Source of the DNA: Pseudoalteromonas rubra
GTDB lineage: Bacteria > Pseudomonadota > Gammaproteobacteria > Enterobacterales > Alteromonadaceae
Assembly (NCBI RefSeq): GCF_001482385.1
Contig: NZ_CP013611.1
Coordinates: forward strand, 1,798,001-1,862,000
Length of the DNA: 64,000 nt
Direction of reading: 5' to 3'
Positions 36,305 to 43,594 of the stretch are shown piece by piece. Both the position numbers and the translations under genes were made by a program. The notes under the pieces were generated by a model. The model was not told the origin of the DNA. It did no database searches and saw only the letters and a program-made list of their open reading frames with translations. Position 1 is the first letter of the stretch; every line of letters begins with the position of its first letter.

Positions 36305-37006
36305 ATGCACGATCCCGACATCACAGTAATTGCCAGCTTGATTGGTGAACCTACCAGGGCACGTATGCTCCTGGCCTTAATGTCGGGTAAAGCCCTGACA
36401 GCAACAGAGTTGGCACTTGAAGCAGACATCACTGCTCAGACGGCAAGCAGCCATCTGTCAAAGTTGCTGGACAGTTCACTCATTACGGTCAGAAAACAAG
36501 GCAGACACAAATACTTTCAACTTAAAAGTCAAGCTGTTGCGGAATTAATTGAGCAGCTACTCACACTCAGTAGCAGCACGACACTGAAAACCAACACCGG
36601 GCCAGACGACCCTTACCTTCGACAAGCACGGGTGTGTTATGACCATATTGCGGGAGAACTGGGCGTTCAGCTCTATGATGCGCTGGTCGCGGCGAACTAC
36701 CTAGAAGATAAACAAGCACAGACTTTGCTGACTCCCCGAGGCACTGCATTTTTTGAGCAGCTGGGCGTCTGTTTTAGCACCTTTAGAGAGAAAAAGCGCC
36801 CGCTCTGTAAATCATGTCTGGATTGGAGTGAAAGACGCAATCACCTGGCTGGTAGCCTGGGAAACTGGATCCTGAATGATGCACTTGAACGAGGCTGGTT
36901 GCAAAGAGTACCCGACTCACGGGCACTCATTTTCAGAGGTGAAGCGCACAGGAGGCACTTTGCTAAAACCTATGGTTTAAAGCTCACAGACAATACTGAG
37001 AAATAA
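36305..37006 (+). CDS. ArsR-family HTH regulator
   Basis: 233 residues from the ATG at 36305; an ATG at 36278 is also in frame and neither has a clear Shine-Dalgarno sequence. The N-terminal 90 residues are an ArsR-type winged helix (IASLIGEPTRARMLLALMSG, DITAQTASSHLSKLLDSSLI, RKQGRHKYFQL). The C-terminal 140 residues are a second, cysteine-containing domain (KKRPLCKSCLDWSERRNHLA, GSLGNWILNDAL) typical of longer ArsR relatives. No alpha-3N or alpha-5 metal site is obvious, so a small-molecule or redox signal is likely. It is divergent to the NIPSNAP-ABM pair, the probable target. Confidence 0.88.
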   Translation: MHDPDITVIASLIGEPTRARMLLALMSGKALTATELALEADITAQTASSHLSKLLDSSLITVRKQGRHKYFQLKSQAVAELIEQLLTLSSSTTLKTNTGPDDPYLRQARVCYDHIAGELGVQLYDALVAANYLEDKQAQTLLTPRGTAFFEQLGVCFSTFREKKRPLCKSCLDWSERRNHLAGSLGNWILNDALERGWLQRVPDSRALIFRGEAHRRHFAKTYGLKLTDNTEK

Positions 37007-37358
37007 TTTTATAGACCTGATTAATGTTGTCGCCGGCTTTAAATTCTTTGGTCAGCGGCTCAGGCTCAGAACCTATCCAGATTTTTAGTTCAGCATCCAA
37101 ATCAAAATGACCAGCCGACTCTTTACTGAACTTAGTGATTTTTCCGTAGGGAATGCTGAGCATTTCCACTTTAGAGCCGGTAACACCTTGCTTATCTACC
37201 AGGATAAGCCGTTTGTTAGTAAACACAAACATATCCCGAATGACTTTATAAGCCTGCTCAACGCTTTCCCCGTCAATCAGGGTATCGTTTAACAGCTTGT
37301 CCAGCTCATCGCTGTCTACTTCACTGGCGTTACCCAATAATCCACTTAATAGTCCCAT
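36984..37358 (-). CDS. Bacterial PH-domain protein (PF08000-like)
   Basis: 124 residues. It matches the short cytoplasmic bacterial pleckstrin-homology family: LLNDTLIDGESVEQAYKVIR, MFVFTNKRLILVDKQGVTG, SIPYGKITKFSKESAGHFD and LKIWIGSEPEPLTKEF. These proteins form rings and are poorly understood. AGGAG lies 7 nt before the ATG. Its 3' end overlaps the convergent ArsR gene by 23 bases. Confidence 0.9.
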   Translation of the reverse strand: MGLLSGLLGNASEVDSDELDKLLNDTLIDGESVEQAYKVIRDMFVFTNKRLILVDKQGVTGSKVEMLSIPYGKITKFSKESAGHFDLDAELKIWIGSEPEPLTKEFKAGDNINQVYKIISQYCL

Positions 37359-37418
37359 CTGATTGCTCCTTTTATTTAATCAGCCACAAGCTTAGTAACA
37401 TAACACCTGTTTGTCGAA

Positions 37419-37461
37419 AGCCTTATCTTATTGCTCGCCTACGCTGCCATAAGATAAGGCT
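37419..37461 (-). terminator. Stem-loop spanning the arfA stop codon
   Basis: Perfect 13-bp inverted repeat AGCCTTATCTTAT / ATAAGATAAGGCT with a 17-nt loop. The arfA stop codon (37439-37441) lies in the loop and the coding-side arm is inside the last codons. In E. coli an equivalent stem inside arfA is cut by RNase III or ends transcription, giving non-stop mRNA. Confidence 0.75.
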
Positions 37462-37621
37462 CTCGGCCTTGATGCTTGTCTTTTCGACGATAGCTGCCTT
37501 TGCCTTTTTTATTTTTTTCAACTTTGCATTTGAACAATGGGCTGGTTACCAATGCTTTCAAGGCATTGTCTTTAATGTCGCCACGCTGATGGTCGTGGGA
37601 CTGGCTGCGTTTACTTACCAT
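37439..37621 (-). CDS. arfA: Alternative ribosome-rescue factor ArfA
   Basis: 60 residues. The core [18 protein letters not shown], then [17 protein letters not shown], is the ArfA signature. ArfA enters the A site of ribosomes stalled on non-stop mRNA and recruits RF2, as a backup to tmRNA. AGGAG lies 10 nt before the ATG. The protein ends soon after the basic region (REPYLMAA), at about the length of the active, truncated form of E. coli ArfA. A strong stem-loop covers the stop codon, which suits the known control in which tmRNA suppresses ArfA synthesis by tagging the non-stop product. A 62-residue ORF on the other strand is a shadow. Confidence 0.88.
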   Translation of the reverse strand: MVSKRSQSHDHQRGDIKDNALKALVTSPLFKCKVEKNKKGKGSYRRKDKHQGREPYLMAA

Positions 37622-37821
37622 ACTTTGTGTGCTCCTGATTATAAGATGAAATATTAGCCAGTTGTGGCCGCGCTGATTATTGATGTATTTATACCGCTAT
37701 GCAAGTATATTTTAATAGCAACTCGTAAAAAATTTTTGCTTCCTTTGCGCTGCAAATCAAGATTGTAACTCTCTATGAGCTATACTTTTTTCTTCAACGT
37801 TGAGTGACTCTGTTAAACCCT

Positions 37822-38808
37822 ATGCGTAGCATAAAAACCTCAAACGGTCTCACCCTGAGCTATCAGGACTGTGGTAACCGACATGCGCCAGCCATTATCC
37901 TGATCATGGGGCTGGGTGCACAAATGACCGTATGGCCCGATGAGCTGTATTTTGGTCTGGTCGACAGAGGATTCAGAGTGATCCGCTTTGATAATCGCGA
38001 TACCGGGCTATCGAGTCACCTGGACGAACAAGGTTCCCCCAATCTGTTCAAAACCTGGTTACGTCGTAAGGTACCCTTTGGCAAACAGGCGCCGTACTCG
38101 CTGGAGGATATGGCCGATGATGTACTGGCGCTGATGAAGGCCTTAAAAATTAAGAAGGCGCATCTGGTCGGCGCATCTATGGGCGGCATGATTGCGCAGA
38201 TCCTGGCGGCCAAACAACGCAAAAAGGTACTCAGCCTGACTTCGATTATGTCTAGCGCTAACAACCAGTTAATCTCAGGGAAAAGCCTGGGGGTATTATT
38301 GAAACTGGCTCGCCTGACACCGCGTAATAACAGCCGTCAGGCCGCGATTTCCTATAATGTCAGACTTAACCAACTGATTGGAAGTCCGGCCTACCCGCGA
38401 GACGAACAAACTCTGCGTGAACAGGCGACCTTACACATCAGCCGAGCCCATAACCCGGCCGGCTTTAAACGCCAGCTTGCTGCCATTACCGCCAGCGGTG
38501 ACAGGCGCCACTTGCTCACCCGGATTAAAGCGCCCACTTTGGTGATCCACGGCACCCATGATCCCATTTTCCCACTGACAGCCGGTCAGCAAACCGCCGC
38601 CGAGATCCGCAAGGCAAGACTCAAAATAGTAGAAGGCCTGGGCCATGACTTTCCGCCTATGCTGATGGGTAAAATGGCAAAGTGGATTGCCAAGCATGTG
38701 AAAAAAGCCGAACTCAAACGACTAAAAAAGAAGCGAAAGAAAAAAGCAGCGACTGAGCAAGTCGGACAACCATCAACACAAACGAATAAGCCCGACCCGT
38801 CAAATTAA
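37822..38808 (+). CDS. Alpha/beta hydrolase
   Basis: 328 residues from the ATG at 37822; a GTG at 37804 is the other choice, and neither has a good Shine-Dalgarno sequence. Alpha/beta-hydrolase fold with an oxyanion block ILIMGLGAQMTVWP, nucleophile elbow LVGASMGGMIAQI (Ser), acid HGTHDPIFP and His in EGLGHDFPP. The C-terminus is a Lys-rich tail (KRLKKKRKKKAATEQ) of about 35 residues, unusual for this family and perhaps nucleic-acid- or membrane-contacting. An esterase or lipase-like role is likely; the substrate is unknown. The next gene starts 82 bases on. Confidence 0.87.
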   Translation: MRSIKTSNGLTLSYQDCGNRHAPAIILIMGLGAQMTVWPDELYFGLVDRGFRVIRFDNRDTGLSSHLDEQGSPNLFKTWLRRKVPFGKQAPYSLEDMADDVLALMKALKIKKAHLVGASMGGMIAQILAAKQRKKVLSLTSIMSSANNQLISGKSLGVLLKLARLTPRNNSRQAAISYNVRLNQLIGSPAYPRDEQTLREQATLHISRAHNPAGFKRQLAAITASGDRRHLLTRIKAPTLVIHGTHDPIFPLTAGQQTAAEIRKARLKIVEGLGHDFPPMLMGKMAKWIAKHVKKAELKRLKKKRKKKAATEQVGQPSTQTNKPDPSN

Positions 38809-38890
38809 GCCCGGCGTGAAATATTCGCTTTTCTTATATGCCACTTTCCCGGTATGCTTACAACACATCAGACCAGTCCAGATCATCAAC

Positions 38891-39928
38891 ATGAAAACAC
38901 GCATTACCGACTTACTCGGCATAGAAAAACCCATTGTTTTACCCGGCATGAGCTGGATTTCGGTTCCTGAACTTGTGGCGGCTGTGTGCAACGCTGGTGG
39001 ACTGGGGATTTTGGCCACCGGACCACTGACACAAGAACAAACACGCCAGGCCATCGCCAAAATTCGCACCCTGACCGATAAACCCTTTGGCGTTGGAGTC
39101 ACCTTGCTGATGCCCGGCGCAAAAGAAAATGCCAAGGTCGCTTTGGCTGAGCAGGTGCCGGTGATTAACTTTTCGCTGGGTAAAGGCGACTGGATAGTGG
39201 AAGGCGTTAAACGTTACGGCGGTAAAACCATTGCCACCGTGGTCACCGAAAAGCATGCGCTGGCCGCTCAAAAAAGTGGCGCTGATGCCCTGCTGGTCAC
39301 CGGGCATGAAGCCGCCGCACACGGCGGTGAGGTAACGTCACTGTGCTTAGTGCCTAACATTGTTGAGCTGGTCGACATTCCCGTTATCGCTGCAGGTGGT
39401 TTTTCCGATGGCAAAGGCTTACTAGCAGCACTGGCTTTGGGGGCCGAGGCCGTTGCCATGGGCTCTCGCCTCGCTACCAGCACCCAAAGCCCGGTCCATC
39501 AGACTGTCAAACAAGCGGTGGTCGACAAAAAAGTGGCGGACACCATTTACTCAAAAAACTTCGATGGCCTGTATGCGCGGGTAATGAAAACCCCGATGGC
39601 AGAAAAAGTCACCCGCCGCCCAATGAACCCCATAGTGGCAATCTTTAAATCCTTTAAAGCCTCAAAAATGGTCGATATGCCGCTGTGGAAATTACTACTG
39701 GGCTTACTGGCCCAGTTTGACAAAATCCGCATGCTGACTCTGTTTGGTGCCGCCACAGAAAAATTAGAGGCCGCAACGCTAGCAGGCGACCTGGAAAACG
39801 GCGTACAGTTTATTGGCCAGTCTCAGGGGATGATCAGAGATATCGAACCTGTTGAAGTACTGATGGAACGCATTATGGTTGAAGCAGAAGCCGAACATAC
39901 CCGGATCAACAAACTCATGGTGCAATGA
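38891..39928 (+). CDS. Nitronate monooxygenase (2-nitropropane dioxygenase family)
   Basis: 345 residues from the ATG at 38891, where the TIM barrel starts (MKTRITDLLGIEKPIVLPGM). FMN-binding features: AAVCNAGGLGILATG, ALLVTGHEAAAHGGE (catalytic His area), PVIAAGGFSDGKGLLAALAL and GAEAVAMGSRL. It oxidises alkyl nitronates, such as propionate 3-nitronate, using FMN and O2, in the cytoplasm. Some members are instead trans-enoyl reductases or unknown. Possibly co-transcribed with the hydrolase upstream. Confidence 0.88.
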   Translation: MKTRITDLLGIEKPIVLPGMSWISVPELVAAVCNAGGLGILATGPLTQEQTRQAIAKIRTLTDKPFGVGVTLLMPGAKENAKVALAEQVPVINFSLGKGDWIVEGVKRYGGKTIATVVTEKHALAAQKSGADALLVTGHEAAAHGGEVTSLCLVPNIVELVDIPVIAAGGFSDGKGLLAALALGAEAVAMGSRLATSTQSPVHQTVKQAVVDKKVADTIYSKNFDGLYARVMKTPMAEKVTRRPMNPIVAIFKSFKASKMVDMPLWKLLLGLLAQFDKIRMLTLFGAATEKLEAATLAGDLENGVQFIGQSQGMIRDIEPVEVLMERIMVEAEAEHTRINKLMVQ

Positions 39929-40054
39929 CCCTAAGCTCATATTCGCTCACGCTAAACAGCAATGCATGTTAACCAAGTGATGGGGTGCTCTTAAAGGGGG
40001 GTCTGTGTAATAATTAACTGTAATTAAAACACTTAACCTTATCCAGACACCCAG

Positions 40055-40867
40055 ATGCAACAGGTAATCGACATCCAGTGGTGGCAGCTGGGCTTATTCA
40101 GCCTGACCTTGCTGCTTCCCTTTACCATCAACGCGCTGTACCAGCTCAAGATTGGCCAGGAAGCGGTTGTCGGGCTGATCCGCATGGTCGTGCAGTTATT
40201 ACTGGTCGGCCTGTATCTGGAGTACCTGTTTACCCTCAACAACTTGTGGGTAAACCTGGCCTGGTTGCTGGTCATGCTGCTGATCGGCAGTAGCGCAATT
40301 ATCAGCAAAGCCCGACTCCCCAGACGGCCGTTATTTCTGGCCGTCTTTACAGGTTTATGTGCAGGACTGTTACCTTTACTGGGCTTCATTACGATAGTGG
40401 TTGTCCAGCCAACCCCGTATTACCATGCTCAGTACCTGATCCCGCTGGCAGGCATGCTGCTGGGCAACAGCCTCAATGCCAATATCGTTTGCCTGCAACA
40501 CTTCTTCGACGCCTTTAAAACCCGCTGGTCGGAGTATGAAGCCGCGCTCTCACTGGGCGCCCCGGTTCGCGCAGCCACCCAGCCCTTTGTACAAAACGCC
40601 CTGCAAAAAGCACTGGCACCCATCCTGGCCACCATGGCTACTACCGGACTGGTTTCATTACCCGGCATGATGACCGGTCAGATCCTTGGCGGCGCCAGCC
40701 CCATGGTCGCCATCAAATATCAGGTGATGATCATAATAGCCGTCTGGGTCATGATGAGTGTATCTATCACGATGTGTTTATTTATCGCCGTACGCAATGT
40801 GATCAGTCCACACGGCAGACTACATTCTGAATGCCTGGGACTGAAAGCAAACAAACATAGAACATAA
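40055..40867 (+). CDS. FetB/YbbM-type ABC transporter permease (UPF0014)
   Basis: 270 residues, about seven TM helices. Family blocks: IGQEAVVGLIRMVVQLLLVG, ARLPRRPLF, GMLLGNSLNANIVCLQ and SLPGMMTGQILGGASPMVA, as in E. coli FetB, which with the ATPase FetA exports iron and protects against peroxide. No ATPase gene lies next to it, so it must use one encoded elsewhere, or is a partial system. It is a single gene after a 126-base gap. Confidence 0.87.
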   Translation: MQQVIDIQWWQLGLFSLTLLLPFTINALYQLKIGQEAVVGLIRMVVQLLLVGLYLEYLFTLNNLWVNLAWLLVMLLIGSSAIISKARLPRRPLFLAVFTGLCAGLLPLLGFITIVVVQPTPYYHAQYLIPLAGMLLGNSLNANIVCLQHFFDAFKTRWSEYEAALSLGAPVRAATQPFVQNALQKALAPILATMATTGLVSLPGMMTGQILGGASPMVAIKYQVMIIIAVWVMMSVSITMCLFIAVRNVISPHGRLHSECLGLKANKHRT

Positions 40868-41372
40868 TTAGACCCATAAACGATAAACCCGCCTTCAGTG
40901 GGCCTGTCACTTCGGTTTCTGCGAAGCGCCTTGAGCTTAGGATTGGTTTCTGGAACAATTTCGCACTTCTATATCCACGTAATTTATTTTGAGCCTTGCA
41001 GATTTATGTGTCTGTTTAACGCTGCGTACTTAGCACTAACAAAAACAGGCTCAATGTATCCAGAATTCATTCACTCAAAGGAAAAATTATGAATCTTTAA
41101 AAAAATTTCTGTCTCTCTCGTTTTCCTGATCAGTTTTCCTGCCTTTGCTATCCAAACCCACAGGGGAGCTCAGGCTAGATAAAAGGTCTGAAGACTTGGC
41201 TTGTGCGGCTTCTGTTGTGATGCTAACTACTATATGTCACCTCTCTCGATACGCCGTTTCACTATAAGAATAAATAAAAAGGTCTCGGTGTTTATTAAAA
41301 GCCTGTTTTAGCATATCTTTCAGCATTTTAGGATTGGCTAACAAATCAGTTATGTGAGTGTGGCCGCAACCC
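40868..41372. other. Gene-poor interval with a decayed secreted-protein start
   Basis: 505 bases. It contains the broken signal-peptide ORF at 41089-41182 and otherwise no supported gene. ORFs of 60-108 residues on either strand show no recognisable protein and lack Shine-Dalgarno sequences. Confidence 0.4.
41089..41182 (+). pseudogene. Frameshifted remnant of a secreted protein
   Basis: A good Shine-Dalgarno (AAAGGA) is followed by an ATG at 41089 that hits a stop after three codons in a T/A run (CTTTAAAAAAATT). In the next frame the sequence reads KKISVSLVFLISFPAFAIQ, a typical signal peptide, and stops after about 11 further residues. A one-base change in the run of A would join the parts. 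This looks like the remnant of a lost exported protein, though a tiny active peptide cannot be excluded. Confidence 0.45.
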
Positions 41373-41672
41373 ATGAAACCAAAATTATTTGTTCTGAAAA
41401 TGCCGTTCGAAGATGGCCCCGGGAAAATGTGGATTTGTTCACATTGCGCATTAATAGAAGGGGCGTTGTCGGTCAATCCGCACTGGCAAGAAGCTGTCGA
41501 TGTTCGTCGCATCGATTTCCCAAAACCCCGCAGTGAAGTTGTTGCGCTTTTAGGTGAAGACAAGCAGTGGCTGCCTGTTCTCGTTATAAATCAGTACAAT
41601 ACGATTACTGATCCGGTGGAGATAATTAATTACTTGGCAGCAGAATTTGGCGGTGCCAGCGTACACCCCTAA
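41373..41672 (+). CDS. DUF3088 family protein
   Basis: 99 residues from the ATG at 41373. It fits the DUF3088 family: MKPKLFVLKMPFEDGPGKMW, ICSHCALIEGALSVNP with a CxxC pair, VRRIDFPKPRSEVVALLGED and WLPVLVINQ. The arrangement (N-terminal CxxC, LPVLV before a cis-Pro-like turn) suggests a thioredoxin/glutaredoxin-like fold, but function is unknown. A single gene with no obvious Shine-Dalgarno sequence. Confidence 0.8.
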   Translation: MKPKLFVLKMPFEDGPGKMWICSHCALIEGALSVNPHWQEAVDVRRIDFPKPRSEVVALLGEDKQWLPVLVINQYNTITDPVEIINYLAAEFGGASVHP

Positions 41673-41792
41673 TTCAGAGATAATTACCTAAAGGCTGGTC
41701 CGGTTAATTGTGGTTATTCGTCATACTGTATATAAGACTTATTAAACAATATCGACTTGCCCAATCTTTGCTTGTTTAGAAAGGAGTTACTG

Positions 41793-42281
41793 TTGGAAAA
41801 AGTGCTGGTTAGTTCCTGCTTGCTTGGTAACAAAGTTCGCTACAATGCCAGCTGTTTGTCGATCTCCGACACCGATTTACAGTGGCTTCAATCAAATATG
41901 AAACTGGTTACGCTTTGCCCTGAAGTATCGGCAGGGTTACCCACACCCAGGGCGCCGGCTGAAATCATTGCAGGACAAGGTCTGGATGTACTCAACGGCT
42001 CTGCCAGGGTAATTGAGAAGGATGGGACTGATGTCACAGTCCCCTTTATTAGAGGCGCACAAAACGCGCTGACACTATGCCAGCAACAGCAAATAAAATA
42101 TGCGGTACTGGCACAGGGGAGCCCTTCTTGCGGCAGTGCAAAGATTTACGATGGAACATTTAGTGGTGTCAAAGTCGATGGTTCAGGCGTAACTGCGGCG
42201 TTACTGACCAGCAACGGCGTGAGGGTTTTCAGCCAGCATACGATAGCCCGGCTGCGTGATTTACTGCAAACACATGGCTAG
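41793..42281 (+). CDS. DUF523 family protein
   Basis: 162 residues from a TTG at 41793, chosen because AAGGAG lies 6 nt upstream and the family starts there (EKVLVSSCLLGNKVRYNAS). Further family blocks: LVTLCPEVSAGLPTPRAPAE and YAVLAQGSPSCGSAKIYDG, with conserved Cys in each block that may bind metal. Cytoplasmic, function unknown; related domains are fused to DUF1722 in other bacteria. The 296 bases after it show no gene. Confidence 0.87.
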   Translation: MEKVLVSSCLLGNKVRYNASCLSISDTDLQWLQSNMKLVTLCPEVSAGLPTPRAPAEIIAGQGLDVLNGSARVIEKDGTDVTVPFIRGAQNALTLCQQQQIKYAVLAQGSPSCGSAKIYDGTFSGVKVDGSGVTAALLTSNGVRVFSQHTIARLRDLLQTHG

Positions 42282-42577
42282 GCCACAGATATCGGCTTTG
42301 TGTTAAATATAAGCACATCATACATTCACCCATCAGATTCTTACCCGTGCTCATACTATGCAACGCCATGCATCACAGATGCAGGAACAAAGGCAGAGCC
42401 TAAATTAGGGCATGCTCTAACGATCAAACTAAAAATAAAACAAAGTATTACATATAGTTAAGGAGAACTCGCCACTAGAATAAACCTATTTAACTAGAAA
42501 ATAGCTTTTTTATAAGACACCTGAATGGCCTACGCTCTATGTTAATTGACCTATAACAGTACAAACTCAGGTGTTTT

Positions 42578-43219
42578 ATGTCGCACAATTCCAGACGTCA
42601 CTTTATAAAAAATCTTGCAGCAGGCACACTGGCAGGTGCTTTTACAAGCTCAGCACAGGCAAAAATGATATTGACTCCCAGAGAAATGGAGGGCCCGTAC
42701 TATCCCATAACTGTGCAAAAAGACAAAGATGCCGACCTGACCAGAGTTGCCGGAAAAACGGGTGTGGCTCAGGGCACGCATATTGAAATAGCGGGGCAAG
42801 TGTTTGATCAGAATATGACTCCTGTCGAAGGTGTCACGCTAGATTTGTGGCAAGCCAATGCCTTTGGTAAATATCATCATCCCCACGATACCAGCGAAGC
42901 CCCTGTCGATGAGCACTTTCAGGCGTGGGCCATAATCCAAAGTGGTAAACAAGGGCGATTTCGCTTCAAAACCGTCTTTCCCGGCGCCTACCCGCTCAAT
43001 GCCCATAGTCAGCGCACGCCACACATTCACCTGAAAGCGACAAAACTGGGTTACGACTCCTTACTGACTCAGCTGTACTTTCCGGATCATCCTTTAAATC
43101 AACAAGATGGTCTATTTAAACGAAAAAGCGTGCAGGAACAAGCGCTGATGACAGTCAGGCAAACTGAACAAGAGAATCACTACTTATACAACCTGATACT
43201 GCACAAAATTCCGCTTTAA
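42578..43219 (+). CDS. Tat-exported intradiol ring-cleavage dioxygenase
   Basis: 213 residues. A twin-arginine signal peptide (SRRHFIKNLAAGTLAGAF, cleavage near 29) is followed by an intradiol dioxygenase domain: EMEGPYYPI, VEGVTLDLWQANAFGKYHHP (Tyr ligand near 99), FPGAYPLNAH (Tyr near 138) and RTPHIHLKATKLGY (two His near 149 and 151). These are the four Fe(III) ligands of the protocatechuate/catechol dioxygenase fold. Tat export fits a folded iron enzyme acting in the periplasm. No aromatic pathway genes are nearby, so the substrate, perhaps a secreted catechol, is open. Confidence 0.9.
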   Translation: MSHNSRRHFIKNLAAGTLAGAFTSSAQAKMILTPREMEGPYYPITVQKDKDADLTRVAGKTGVAQGTHIEIAGQVFDQNMTPVEGVTLDLWQANAFGKYHHPHDTSEAPVDEHFQAWAIIQSGKQGRFRFKTVFPGAYPLNAHSQRTPHIHLKATKLGYDSLLTQLYFPDHPLNQQDGLFKRKSVQEQALMTVRQTEQENHYLYNLILHKIPL

Positions 43220-43594
43220 ACACCTTATGAATAATTGACCAATCCCATGTTAATGGATAAGTCCGTATCGCCTGTCGGCTTATCCTCCAGTCTTACTTCT
43301 CCTCCAAAAGCCAGCTAATGACCTGATCTAGTTAAACTTCAAATCACAATTTTTGAATAAATGCTCTAGTAAAAATTGACAAAAAACAGAAAAAAGGATG
43401 ACTAAAAATAAAAAACATACACATTTCTTCCTTATTTCATTCCTACACTAATGTTGGAATGGCAATTTTTTATTCCACACAATAATGCTCTTTCTGACTG
43501 AATGTGAGGAAGGCGATACACACTCTCAATTACGTTATATGTACAGCCATACCGGAGCGCTACTCAAGCTGGCTGGCTGTTAAGGAACCTATCC
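43220..43594. other. AT-rich region upstream of the peroxidase
   Basis: 375 bases without a supported gene. The part from about 43380 is very AT-rich and holds the likely promoter of the di-heme peroxidase gene. A run of short palindromes is not strong enough to name an operator. Confidence 0.35.

Noticed and set aside
37469..37657. 62-residue plus-strand ORF with a membrane-like sequence
   Set aside because: It is the antisense shadow of arfA, which has a clear family signature and ribosome-binding site.
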